Below, in pieces: positions 8,787-17,274 of a stretch of DNA of 64,000 nt; position 1 is the first letter of the stretch, and each line of letters opens with the position of its first letter. Origin of the DNA: UBA1858 sp965262455 (GTDB taxonomy: Bacteria > Pseudomonadota > Gammaproteobacteria > UBA4575); the NCBI GenBank assembly GCA_965262455.1, contig CBDHFH010000003.1:62001-126000 (forward strand). The letters run 5' to 3'. The position numbers were made by a program, and so were the translations under genes. The notes under the pieces are model-generated. The model made no database searches. It had not been told where the DNA came from and worked only from the letters and a program-made list of their open reading frames with translations.

Positions 8787-9695
8787 ATGAATAAATATAT
8801 ACTAATTGTACTTGGGATATTTATTCTTACTGGGTGTGGCGAATCCTATACAGTTCCTAGAGCTACATTTCATATTGATTTAAATAATCCCGATGAAGCA
8901 AAAAAACTCTCTTTACAAATGAATGAGTTTTTGCTTTCTGAGGGGTTTGAGGATTTAGGAATTTATGAAGAAATGATTGATTTACTCTCGCACAATGGTG
9001 CAAGAGATGAATACAATATGAAGGACATATATGACGACCAGATTCAGAGAACTAGATTAGAGAGAAACTATATAAACAGAACTAGAAAAATAGATGTGAT
9101 GATAACCGACTACTCTGATCCTGAACTAAAAAAGCGATATGTCAATTATCCTACATCTGAATCTACAATTACTGACCTACCATCACTGGAAGTAAATATT
9201 CATAATATGCGTCCTGGTGGTTTCTCTGCTGATGCGCTTCTTTTTTATGAAAAATTTCATTCGCTTATTAAAAGCAAACATGACGGTGATATAAATATTG
9301 TGTTTAGCCCACCAAAATCTGATCAAAAAGAATTTTATAGGATTAGCGCAAAGAACTTTATTGGAAAAATTTTTAATTGGTTAGTTGTATTTGCCGTGTC
9401 GATTACAATATTTGGTTTAATAATTATCAAATTGTTGAAACTAACCAAACTAAATATATTGCAAAAACGAGCAATATTCGGTATTTCTGGCTCAATCTTA
9501 TCAACTCCCTTGCCATTTCCGATTGCTACAATATTTACAACCTTATTACCGAGTGTGTTAGCAATACCTCTAATTGGATCAGACTATTTCTCAAGAATAG
9601 CTGATGTGGGAATTAAATCATTTTTAGTTTGCTTTTCCTTATGCGCGATACTATCGGTACTTCTCATTAAAGAAAAGAAAACAGCTGGCGAATGA
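8787..9695 (+). CDS. Putative lipoprotein with C-terminal membrane segments, unknown function
   Basis: 302 residues, no family recognised. The N-terminus (MNKYILIVLGIFILTGCGES) has a lipobox (LTGC) with Cys17 as the likely lipidated residue. The middle (about 20-190) is charged and soluble, while the C-terminal third has three or four hydrophobic segments (about residues 195-215, 228-258 and 275-292). A lipobox together with several C-terminal membrane spans is unusual, so the N-terminal segment may instead be a plain signal anchor. Base composition is clearly more AT-rich than murU upstream, fitting acquired DNA. First gene of the accessory island. Confidence 0.55.
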   Translation: MNKYILIVLGIFILTGCGESYTVPRATFHIDLNNPDEAKKLSLQMNEFLLSEGFEDLGIYEEMIDLLSHNGARDEYNMKDIYDDQIQRTRLERNYINRTRKIDVMITDYSDPELKKRYVNYPTSESTITDLPSLEVNIHNMRPGGFSADALLFYEKFHSLIKSKHDGDINIVFSPPKSDQKEFYRISAKNFIGKIFNWLVVFAVSITIFGLIIIKLLKLTKLNILQKRAIFGISGSILSTPLPFPIATIFTTLLPSVLAIPLIGSDYFSRIADVGIKSFLVCFSLCAILSVLLIKEKKTAGE

Positions 9696-9867
9696 CCTCT
9701 AATGCGCCGATAGGCGACATTAAACTTCTAGAAAAAATATAATTAAAACATAGATTTATATATATGCTATTAACATCATATAAAATATTTAATATTTTTG
9801 ATAAATACTTAAAGAAAAGTATATATACTAAAAGAGTACTCTTAATCTGATCACATGGTGAATTCTG

Positions 9868-12228
9868 ATGCGTTGCATTAACTTGTCACCGACTTATTAC
9901 GCAATACCCATACAATCTTGTACTATTAGACTATTAAAGTTATGTGCATTTTCTATTTTATTTTTTTTATTAGCCGTCCCCTCATTTGCAGTAGATACTG
10001 ACAACGACGGTATTTCTGACGCTACAGAATTGTTAATTGGTAGTGATCCCTATGTTGGTGAAACGTCAACATTAAGCTTACATACTGAGGATAATAATCC
10101 GATTCTAGAAGGTTGGACAGGTAACTTATCAGCTGGGATGACTACCTCGGGTATTCAAAATGATTTAGGATTTGATTCTTGGGGTATTGGTACAATATTT
10201 GTAGGTAGCAGTGGTGGGTATACTCAAACACTCAACTCAACTCAACAATATGGATGGGCTTTGATTGCAAGAATTAGAGCTTCTGAGTTTACAAGTCCAC
10301 CAGGTAATAATCCTCTAGTCTTCACACAGTACTCTACAGGCTCTTCAAGATACTCTTTAACATTCTCTGGCAATAATTTTACTGATACAACTGTTTATAC
10401 TAATGATGGGCGTTCCCATACCCTTACCGGAGAAGGAAGCGTATACCATTTATACCAAATTATTTTTAATCCCTTTACACAATCTGCTCAAGTATATATA
10501 AATGATAGTCTGATTTTTGATGATTATGCGGGTAATGAAGTTGCATCTACTCAAGAAATATTTTTTGGTAGTGCGACAACTACCGCAGTTGGTGGAGGTC
10601 GTTACAACTTAGTTCAGTTTGTTACTATTAATGGGGATGCCGATAGAGATGGTGATGGTCTAACTGAACACGAAGAGTTAACGCTCAATACAAATCCACT
10701 ATCAATGGATACTGATGGTGATGGATTTAATGATAGAGTTGAAGTTAACTTTGGAACTGACCCGTTATCTGAGTTAAACAACCCAGTACTAACTAAAGTT
10801 GTTCCCAACGATGTTGATGATGATGATCGATTTGGCGGAAGTGTCGCACTATCGGCTGATACTGCTATTGTAAGCGCACTTCAAAATAGCAATGGTCTTG
10901 GTGCAGCATATGTTTACACTCGAAGTGGTAATAATTGGATTGAACAGCAAAAACTTGTTCCAAGTGGAAACTTCGTGGGTTTTGGATCGAGTGTGGATAT
11001 TGATGGGGATACAGTGATCGTTGGTGCTGGAGCAAATGAAGAAGCCTATGTCTTCACTAGAACTGGTTCGACCTGGAGTGAACAGCAAACACTTACTTCG
11101 AGTGATATGTTTTTTGGTGATAATTTTGGCTTTAGTGTTGGCATCTCTGGTGATACAGCAGTCGTTGGTGCGTATTTAGATAATGAAAATGGGATCCAGT
11201 CCGGGTCAGCATATGTATTTACTCGCAATGGGTCACTTTGGAGTGAGCAACAAAAGCTAACAGCGAGTGATGCTGCCTCAGGAGATCTGTTTGGTAACTG
11301 TATCGATGTGTCAGGTGATACAGTTGTTGTTTGTGCAATTAATGATGATGATAATGGTGTCAATTCAGGATCTATTTATGCATTTACTCGCAATGGATTA
11401 GTCTGGAATGAACAGCAAAAGTTAACTGCAAGTGATGCCGCTATTTTAGACAGCTTTGGTAGTGATGTTGCAATTGAGAACGACACTATTGTGGTTGGTG
11501 CAAATTCAACAGATGAAAATGAATTTAATTCTGGTGCAGCCTATGTCTTCACCCGCAGTGGAGTAAATTGGAGTGAACAGCAAAAGTTAACTGCAAGTGA
11601 TGCTGATGCTAATGATAAGTTTGGAAACAGTGTTTCAATTTCCGGCAACAAGATCATCATAGGTTCAGCATTTGATGATCTAAGTACAAGTAATTCCGGC
11701 TCAGCCTATCTTTTTATTAGGACAAGCAATTCATGGGAAGAGGTAACTAAACTAGTAGCTATTGATGCTGATAGTGAAGACTTATTTGGTTGGGATGTAG
11801 CACTATCTAATGACATTGTTATAAATGGTGCATTCTCTGATGAGGCGAATGGAATGAACTCTGGCTCTGCTTATTTATTTGACATGGACATTGACGATGA
11901 CAATTTGATCAACGAAATAGAAATACAATTAGGAACAGATCAATTCTTATCAGATAGCGATGAAGATGGCTTGAATGATTTCAATGAACTTAATATTGAT
12001 GGTGACCCTACAAACTATACAGTTGGAATTGATACTGATCCAAATAATAGTGATACAGACAACGATGGGTTTAGTGACAGTGAAGAAGTAAATTCAGGCT
12101 CTGACCCAAATGACCCATTATCTATACCAAGTATTCCCAGTGTCAAAGTGCCATCACCTTCTTGGTTATTCCATGTATTAGTCTTAACATTACTTATTAT
12201 TGCTTTCAGACAAATTAGTGCTCAATGA
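9868..12228 (+). CDS. Large exported FG-GAP/calcium-binding repeat protein with C-terminal anchor-like tail
   Basis: 786 residues. A hydrophobic segment at about 24-42 ending in PSFA looks like a signal peptide with a long n-region. Then come an aspartate-rich thrombospondin-type-3-like motif (DTDNDGISDATEL), a region of about 190 residues that may be a concanavalin-like beta-sandwich, more D-rich motifs (DRDGDGLTEHEE, DTDGDGFNDRVE), about six FG-GAP-type repeats (about 310-670) each with FG, SGDT.VVGA and GSAYVFTR elements, then D-rich motifs again and a final hydrophobic stretch (PSPSWLFHVLVLTLLIIAFR). FG-GAP repeats form beta-propellers, so I infer a surface or secreted calcium-stabilised adhesin-like protein. 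The tail resembles C-terminal sorting signals. Low GC; ends exactly at palindrome copy 2. Confidence 0.75.
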   Translation: MRCINLSPTYYAIPIQSCTIRLLKLCAFSILFFLLAVPSFAVDTDNDGISDATELLIGSDPYVGETSTLSLHTEDNNPILEGWTGNLSAGMTTSGIQNDLGFDSWGIGTIFVGSSGGYTQTLNSTQQYGWALIARIRASEFTSPPGNNPLVFTQYSTGSSRYSLTFSGNNFTDTTVYTNDGRSHTLTGEGSVYHLYQIIFNPFTQSAQVYINDSLIFDDYAGNEVASTQEIFFGSATTTAVGGGRYNLVQFVTINGDADRDGDGLTEHEELTLNTNPLSMDTDGDGFNDRVEVNFGTDPLSELNNPVLTKVVPNDVDDDDRFGGSVALSADTAIVSALQNSNGLGAAYVYTRSGNNWIEQQKLVPSGNFVGFGSSVDIDGDTVIVGAGANEEAYVFTRTGSTWSEQQTLTSSDMFFGDNFGFSVGISGDTAVVGAYLDNENGIQSGSAYVFTRNGSLWSEQQKLTASDAASGDLFGNCIDVSGDTVVVCAINDDDNGVNSGSIYAFTRNGLVWNEQQKLTASDAAILDSFGSDVAIENDTIVVGANSTDENEFNSGAAYVFTRSGVNWSEQQKLTASDADANDKFGNSVSISGNKIIIGSAFDDLSTSNSGSAYLFIRTSNSWEEVTKLVAIDADSEDLFGWDVALSNDIVINGAFSDEANGMNSGSAYLFDMDIDDDNLINEIEIQLGTDQFLSDSDEDGLNDFNELNIDGDPTNYTVGIDTDPNNSDTDNDGFSDSEEVNSGSDPNDPLSIPSIPSVKVPSPSWLFHVLVLTLLIIAFRQISAQ
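10941..11880 (+). repeat. Tandem 165-bp coding repeats (FG-GAP units)
   Basis: The motif beginning TGAACAGCAAAA recurs at 11079, 11244, 11409, 11574 and (degenerate) 11739, exactly 165 bp (55 codons) apart; an earlier copy at 10941 is 138 bp before the first of these, 9 codons shorter. The copies at 11409-11438 and 11574-11603 are identical over 30 bases, pointing to recent duplication or gene conversion. Confidence 0.85.
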
Positions 12229-12252
12229 CCGCTTTTGCGCTGAAAACGGACT
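12227..12252. repeat. Imperfect intergenic palindrome, copy 2
   Basis: Begins at the stop codon of the FG-GAP gene. The 25 bases 12228-12252 are identical to 13206-13230. The layout is GACCGCTTTT, a short centre, then AAAACGGAC, related to copy 1 at 8701-8724. It could form a short hairpin and might act as a terminator, though it has no T run. Confidence 0.7.
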
Positions 12253-12405
12253 TAATTTGAGTAGGTTCAATAAATTTATAACTGAGGATACTTTCTTAAT
12301 AGATTAGCGTGTACATTACAAAGTGATATTAATAGTTTCATTTTTCATTGAGAAGTTTGTAAGAGGTATCGTTGCTACATAGAATTACACTAAATTTTAA
12401 AAACT

Positions 12406-12945
12406 GTGGAATATAAAAAGGATGCCCAATTGAACTTATCCGTGCCAATACCGTTAAATGAAATGGAGAGACTAGCCGCAGTTAGAGATCTAGGCTCTCA
12501 TACTTCAATTAATAGTGATAAATTTGACCAAATTACTTATCACACTGCAAAACAACTAAATACACCTTTCTGCTTCTTATCAGTAATTTATAGTTCAAAA
12601 ATAAAATTTTTATCTTCCTTTGGTTCAGAAGTTAAAGAAATTCCTCGTGAATTTGGGATTTGCACACATGTAATCGCCGAGATTAAAACAAGAAATCACT
12701 TTGAGCGTTTATATGAAATATCTAATATGCTCGACGATCATAAGTTTAGGGATAACCCTCTAGTGTGTAACTCACCAGAAGTGCGTTCTTATCTGGGCTA
12801 TACACTGCAATCAGCAAATGGTTGCAACCTAGGGACATTGTGTGTAATGGATTCTTCTCCCAGAAATTTTAGTAACGAGAATAAATTTAATTTAGCTGTC
12901 TTGGGTGAGATAGCAAACAAATTATTACTCGGTTCAATCAACTAA
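12406..12945 (+). CDS. GAF-domain sensor-like protein
   Basis: About 179 residues from a GTG at 12406; the exact start is uncertain because no clear ribosome-binding site is seen. The body is a single GAF domain: ERLAAVRDLGSHTSINSDKFDQIT, a region with TPFCFLSVIYSSKIKFLSSFG, REFGICTHVIAE, then GYTLQSANGCNLGTLCVMDSSPR. These are the motifs of GAF domains usually fused to GGDEF or histidine kinase modules; here nothing is fused, so it may bind a small ligand and act on a partner. The adjacent 69-residue HTH protein, 25 bp downstream, is a candidate partner (inference). Confidence 0.72.
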   Translation: MEYKKDAQLNLSVPIPLNEMERLAAVRDLGSHTSINSDKFDQITYHTAKQLNTPFCFLSVIYSSKIKFLSSFGSEVKEIPREFGICTHVIAEIKTRNHFERLYEISNMLDDHKFRDNPLVCNSPEVRSYLGYTLQSANGCNLGTLCVMDSSPRNFSNENKFNLAVLGEIANKLLLGSIN

Positions 12946-12970
12946 ATAAAAAACCAAATAGTTTCAATCA

Positions 12971-13180
12971 ATGATAAGCAAAGATAATGAAAACTCTGAT
13001 CAAGTATTTGATCTTATTGATCGGATTAGATCCACTGAAATAGAGCTTATGAAATCTGCTCTATTGAAAGCGAATGGCGACCCAAATGTTGTAGCGCAAA
13101 GCTTTGGTGTAGAAGTATCGTATGTCTTTAGTAAAACACGAGAGTTAGACCTTGAGGAGTACTTACAGATTAATATATAA
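12971..13180 (+). CDS. Small Fis-type helix-turn-helix-like protein
   Basis: 69 residues. The segment EIELMKSALLKANGDPNVVAQSFGVEVSYVFSKTRELDL (residues about 23-60) has the spacing of the Fis-family HTH (E..L...AL....GD...A...GV....V..K.REL.L) found at the C-terminus of Fis and NtrC-type regulators. It lacks the dimerisation helices of Fis. Probably a DNA-binding protein, possibly co-transcribed with the GAF gene 25 bp upstream. Weak identification: the motif is short and the match is by eye. Confidence 0.45.
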   Translation: MISKDNENSDQVFDLIDRIRSTEIELMKSALLKANGDPNVVAQSFGVEVSYVFSKTRELDLEEYLQINI

Positions 13181-13204
13181 ATATACTTCAACATATCTAT
13201 TAAT

Positions 13205-13230
13205 CACCGCTTTTGCGCTGAAAACGGACT
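13205..13230. repeat. Imperfect intergenic palindrome, copy 3 (right edge of accessory island)
   Basis: 25 bases (13206-13230) identical to 12228-12252, located 25 bp after the small HTH gene. With copies 1 and 2 it divides the island into a 3.5-kb unit with two genes and a 1-kb unit with two genes. Beyond it lies about 110 bp of AT-rich DNA without a visible gene before lipA. Confidence 0.7.
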
Positions 13231-13341
13231 CTTGCTAGAAATTCATGCAAATTTATCTCTTAATAATGATTGCACGTACAGATTAATAATAAACAAAGTA
13301 TAAATTTAATTATATATATTCAGTTACGATTTCCTATTTAG

Positions 13342-14277
13342 CTATTGCCGACTCTCTGCGGCTTGTTGATCCGCGTGATATGACGACCGCACCATGGGTC
13401 CACTAGCGACATTGGCAAATCCCATTGCAAGCCCCTCTTCTTTCAGTATGTTGAATTCTTCGGGTGTTACATAACGCATCACAGGTAAATGATGTTTTGA
13501 TGGTTGCAGATATTGACCGAGCGTTAACATATCGCATTGATGTTCACGCAGGTCGCGCATGACTTGCCTGACTTCATCTAACTGTTCGCCTAAACCCAGC
13601 ATAAGACCTGACTTGGTAGGGATATGAGGATTGTCTAGTTTGAATTTGTTAAGCAAGTCGAGCGACCATTGATAATCTGACCCTGGCCGGGCTTGTTTAT
13701 ATAATCGCGGAACCGTTTCTAGATTATGGTTAAACACATCAGGCAACTGTGGTTGTAACGCTGTTAATGCTCTGTCCATTCGGCCACGAAAGTCTGGTAC
13801 AAGCACTTCTATTTTTATATCTGGATTCAATCTGCGTACGTGTTCGATACATTTCTGAAAATGTGTCGCACCACCATCCTTTAGATCATCTCGATCCACT
13901 GATGTAATAACCACATAATTAAGCTGCATTAATTTAATTGTTTCTGCCAGCTTACGCGGTTCTTCTTCATCAGGAGGTTGAGGCCGACCATGAGCGACAT
14001 CGCAAAATGGACAACGGCGTGTACATAAGTCGCCAAGTATCATGAATGTCGCCGTACCATGGGCATAACATTCATTTAAGTTAGGACAAGACGCTTCTTC
14101 GCATACGGTATATAAATCATGTTGTTTAATAAGCTTTTTTAAATGCGAAACTTTGTCAGAGTTAGTAATCTTGATACGTATCCAATCCGGCTTGCGCAAT
14201 ACAGCATCTGACGGTAGTACTTTTATGGGAATGCGCGAGACTTTTTCCGCACCTCGTTGTTTTTGATGACTACCCAT
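13342..14277 (-). CDS. lipA: Lipoyl synthase
   Basis: Radical SAM enzyme that inserts two sulfurs into protein-bound octanoyl chains to make lipoyl groups. 311 residues. Both iron-sulfur cluster motifs are present: Cys59-x4-Cys64-x5-Cys70 (auxiliary cluster) and Cys85-x3-Cys89-x2-Cys92 (radical SAM cluster). The C-terminal RSSYHAD holds the conserved serine that ligates the auxiliary cluster. It follows lipB by 19 bp on the same strand. Lipoylation targets include GcvH, encoded at 56842-57225. In many gammaproteobacteria lipB-lipA follows ybeD; here ybeD is about 10.6 kb away. Confidence 0.97.
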   Translation of the reverse strand: MGSHQKQRGAEKVSRIPIKVLPSDAVLRKPDWIRIKITNSDKVSHLKKLIKQHDLYTVCEEASCPNLNECYAHGTATFMILGDLCTRRCPFCDVAHGRPQPPDEEEPRKLAETIKLMQLNYVVITSVDRDDLKDGGATHFQKCIEHVRRLNPDIKIEVLVPDFRGRMDRALTALQPQLPDVFNHNLETVPRLYKQARPGSDYQWSLDLLNKFKLDNPHIPTKSGLMLGLGEQLDEVRQVMRDLREHQCDMLTLGQYLQPSKHHLPVMRYVTPEEFNILKEEGLAMGFANVASGPMVRSSYHADQQAAESRQ

Positions 14278-14296
14278 ATGATATTAAACAATATAA

Positions 14297-14911
14297 TTAA
14301 TAAAATTCATCTTGTATAAACGTTTCAAATGATAACGCTACATCATTAAGTGATTGTTGTATACCTAATTGCTTTAGCTGTATAACTTTCATGTTGGTTA
14401 ACCCACATGGGTTGATGTATGAAAAAGGCGTGGCGTCCATATCTACGTTGATCGCCATGCCATGAAAGCTAAAGCCTTTGCGCACTCTTAATCCTAGTGA
14501 GGCCAATTTTTTATAATCGACATACACACCGGGTGCTTTATCTATTCTATGTCCAACGATATTGAAATTAGCCAAATAATTGATCACCATTTCTTCTAAA
14601 CTATAAACGAGTGACTTCACGCTCAGGTTCAAACGTTTTAAATCCATTAAACAATAAATGACTAATTGCCCCGGACCATGATACGTAATATCGCCGCCAC
14701 GATCAGAATGGACAATAGGTATGTCTGGTGTTTGCAGCAGATTACTCTTATTACCATTTCTACCTAGCGTGAATACCGGCTCATGTTCAACAAACCATAT
14801 TTCATCTAACGTCTCTGACGTCCGCCCATCAGTAAAATTCACCATCGCTTGATGGACATACTTATAATCATGTTCACTTAAGTGCTTGAATAATACTTGA
14901 GGAGTTGACAT
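14297..14911 (-). CDS. lipB: Octanoyl-[acyl-carrier-protein]:protein octanoyltransferase
   Basis: Moves octanoyl from ACP to target proteins before LipA acts. About 204 residues from the ATG at 14911 (a TTG three codons upstream is the alternative). Diagnostic motifs are HSDRGGDITYHGPGQLVIY, the catalytic Lys region KLASLGLRVRKGFSFHG and the catalytic Cys in NPCG. It directly precedes lipA and is preceded by a DUF6498 membrane gene ending at 14926 on the same strand. Confidence 0.96.
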   Translation of the reverse strand: MSTPQVLFKHLSEHDYKYVHQAMVNFTDGRTSETLDEIWFVEHEPVFTLGRNGNKSNLLQTPDIPIVHSDRGGDITYHGPGQLVIYCLMDLKRLNLSVKSLVYSLEEMVINYLANFNIVGHRIDKAPGVYVDYKKLASLGLRVRKGFSFHGMAINVDMDATPFSYINPCGLTNMKVIQLKQLGIQQSLNDVALSFETFIQDEFY

Positions 14912-14925
14912 AACTAGCAAAACAT

Positions 14926-15516
14926 TTATTCAGTTTCACGATGTTCCATTTTATGTGCCATTAAATCTGCAACAATCTTAATAACCGCTAATGCAATTAA
15001 GCCAAATTGTGTCACCCCTAATGACTGCAAAACCATACCACCGAATATAATAAACACATGTAGTACAATAATTCTCTTATACGGCATAAACATAATTTCT
15101 GATGTCGACAGCTGATTATTTTCGCCTCGTATATAATAATTACTGATTAAAGAAAAAGCATGACTGAAAATTAATGCAACTAGCGCCCATTTAAGGTCAG
15201 TGTTTAATATCATCGCAAGCACTTGCTGAAGAGAATCATCCTGATTGCCAAACAGCTCTACTACAAACGTCCCATGGCCGAAACAAAACATTCCATAATG
15301 CACTGTAAAAAAGCCAGCCAAAAATATTTTCTGAATATATGATTCAGCATCACCACTAGTTAACATCTTAATGATGTTAAATACACCTATGATAAGATTT
15401 TCTAACCAATACAATAGAATCAGTGGGAATAATTCCCAGGAGAAAAATAATACCCCAATAATTGGCACCAAATTGCCAATGATCAATGCGATAGAAGAAA
15501 GACTTAGCTTAATCAA
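14926..15516 (-). CDS. DUF6498-like integral membrane protein
   Basis: 196 residues with about five hydrophobic spans. The start resembles DUF6498 proteins: a first span with IIGNLVPIIGVLFFSW, then LILLYWLENLIIGVFNIIKM, and a later HYGMFCFGHG motif. Function unknown. It lies between a small three-span membrane gene and lipB, with only 15-bp spacing on either side, so it may be read with them. Confidence 0.65.
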   Translation of the reverse strand: MIKLSLSSIALIIGNLVPIIGVLFFSWELFPLILLYWLENLIIGVFNIIKMLTSGDAESYIQKIFLAGFFTVHYGMFCFGHGTFVVELFGNQDDSLQQVLAMILNTDLKWALVALIFSHAFSLISNYYIRGENNQLSTSEIMFMPYKRIIVLHVFIIFGGMVLQSLGVTQFGLIALAVIKIVADLMAHKMEHRETE

Positions 15517-15530
15517 GTGTTAACAAATAA

Positions 15531-15821
15531 TTAAGCAGGCCAAAATGAGAACCCTTTGACCAAGAAAGTTATAGCTGACACTGCACATAGCACCGCAACG
15601 ATAATCATTTTCAGGTTATACCCTACCGTCAGCATTTGTTTCACTGTCATGATTGCTGCAATCGCAGTCAGAAAAAATGCAAATTCACAAATAAGTAATA
15701 ATGTGAGTAAAGGTAACAGTGTATTATTGGTGGCTTGATTAATTTGCCCACCAAATGTCACTACCAGCATAAATAGAATGCCGAGAAATAACGCAACGTA
15801 TGGGAAGTTTTTTATCGCCAT
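15531..15821 (-). CDS. Small integral membrane protein
   Basis: 96 residues with three hydrophobic helices (about residues 8-27, 33-60 and 70-92). No family recognised. Nine bases separate it from the SIMPL gene upstream and 14 from the DUF6498 gene downstream, consistent with one operon of envelope genes. Confidence 0.6.
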   Translation of the reverse strand: MAIKNFPYVALFLGILFMLVVTFGGQINQATNNTLLPLLTLLLICEFAFFLTAIAAIMTVKQMLTVGYNLKMIIVAVLCAVSAITFLVKGFSFWPA

Positions 15822-15830
15822 AGCCCAGAC

Positions 15831-16550
15831 TTAATCCGACAAATAATATTGCACTGTTGAAACGACGCGTACACGTTTAATATGCGGGTTATTTTTATCA
15901 CGCGCAGTAATACTGAATTGTCCCTGCGAGGCTTGCTTAATTTTACCCAGAGTGCTTTGAGAGTCTTCAGCAAATTTATCCGCCACTTCACGAGCTTTGC
16001 GAGTAGCTTCTTCAATCATTTCTGGCTTGACTTCATTGAGACGCGTGAAGATATATTCAGTTTGATATTGATAGCCACTCCCGGTAAATACAATTCCTTG
16101 TTTACCAAGCTCGGATAATTGATTCATTACCTTGCGGACTGCTGTAATATTTTTAGAGTAAACCGTTACCGTTTGATTTGCTGAATAGCGATACTGTGGT
16201 GCAGGCCCACCACCATATTGTTGTGCTGTCTTGTCATTTATGGACGGCGAAGAAAATGATATTTCTTCTGCAGCAATATCATTTTTTTCTAAAAACGATT
16301 TAATTCGAAAAGTGTAGTCATCAATACTGCGATACAGTCTCTCCAGATTGTTATCTGCCACCGTAAACTCAATTGGCCAAATGACAATATCAGCCAAGTA
16401 TTCGCGTTCGGACAGACCTTTAACCGTAACACTACGATCATATTGTTTAAAATCAATGGCCGCATTTGCTAGCAAATAGCCAAGAATACTTAAACCTAAA
16501 CATATAAATGCGCCCAAGATAAACGCACTTGCTTTGCCTGTGATTTGCAT
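15831..16550 (-). CDS. SIMPL-domain (DUF541) periplasmic protein
   Basis: 239 residues from the ATG at 16550, which follows AAGAGA. A longer reading to 16649 would run into rluE and is unlikely. The N-terminal hydrophobic segment (about 8-31) is a signal peptide or anchor. The rest matches the SIMPL domain: SVTVKGLSEREYLADIVIW, SFLEKNDIAAEEISF, and a C-terminal ARKAREVADKFAEDSQSTLGKIKQASQGQFSI, the family signature. SIMPL proteins are envelope proteins of poorly known role. Its gene starts 29 bp after rluE ends. Confidence 0.88.
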   Translation of the reverse strand: MQITGKASAFILGAFICLGLSILGYLLANAAIDFKQYDRSVTVKGLSEREYLADIVIWPIEFTVADNNLERLYRSIDDYTFRIKSFLEKNDIAAEEISFSSPSINDKTAQQYGGGPAPQYRYSANQTVTVYSKNITAVRKVMNQLSELGKQGIVFTGSGYQYQTEYIFTRLNEVKPEMIEEATRKAREVADKFAEDSQSTLGKIKQASQGQFSITARDKNNPHIKRVRVVSTVQYYLSD

Positions 16551-16578
16551 GACTAGTCTCTTGATAAGCTCAGCACTA

Positions 16579-17127
16579 TTATAATGAATGATTGTCAGCA
16601 AGTATTGTACTTTCGCCGGGTTGTAGATTGCCCAGTTCCCAGCGACCAATTCGATGCCGTATCAAACGAAGCGTGGGATGCCCAACTGCTGCTGTCATGC
16701 GTCGCACTTGACGATTTTTACCTTCTGATATGGTAATTTCTAACCATTGAGTAGGAATAGTCTTCCTGAATCTCACTGGCGGATGTCTTGGCCATAAGTC
16801 TTGCGGCGCTTCTATACGTGACACCTGCGCTGGCTTGGTTATTCCATCTTTTAACGCGACACCTTTCTGCAAGTTATTAATCGCCTGATCATCAAGCTGA
16901 TTCTCCACCTGCACCCAATATGATTTTGTGAGTTTATTTTTTGGGTTAGCTATCTTATCTTGCAGACGTCCATCATCAGTGAGTAGCAACAACCCTTCAC
17001 TGTCTCTATCCAGTCGTCCTGCCGCATAAATATTTTTAATTTTTATGTAATCAGCCAAAGTGGTTCGCCCGTCATTATCAGTAAATTGGCTGAGCACATC
17101 ATAGGGCTTGTTAAATAATACCAGCAT
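16579..17127 (-). CDS. rluE: Ribosomal large-subunit pseudouridine synthase, RluE-like
   Basis: 182 residues of the RsuA/RluB/E/F class. The catalytic Asp40 lies in AAGRLDRDSEGLLLLTDDG, and ISEGKNRQVRRMTAAVGHPTLRLIR is the C-terminal family motif. The protein lacks an S4 domain, as RluE does (modifies U2457 of 23S rRNA in E. coli). Start ATG at 17127. Confidence 0.88.
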   Translation of the reverse strand: MLVLFNKPYDVLSQFTDNDGRTTLADYIKIKNIYAAGRLDRDSEGLLLLTDDGRLQDKIANPKNKLTKSYWVQVENQLDDQAINNLQKGVALKDGITKPAQVSRIEAPQDLWPRHPPVRFRKTIPTQWLEITISEGKNRQVRRMTAAVGHPTLRLIRHRIGRWELGNLQPGESTILADNHSL

Positions 17128-17274
17128 AGAGTTTAACGCTCATTAAAATTGACAGCTTGACTATCGCTGCGCCAACTAGAGACGAAGCAAATAAGCCAAG
17201 AAAGCTAAGCATATGTAAATTGCAAAAGTATCAATACAGTGAGTAAGAATAGATTTAGCGACATCATGACATAA

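Noticed and set aside
12227..13230. Reading the repeat copies as integron attC sites.
   Set aside because: No GTTRRRY/RYYYAAC core sites and no integrase gene are visible; only the cassette-like spacing is suggestive.
16550..16649. N-terminal extension of the SIMPL protein overlapping rluE.
   Set aside because: It would overlap rluE and precede the signal-like segment with 33 unrelated residues; the ATG at 16550 has a plausible ribosome-binding site.
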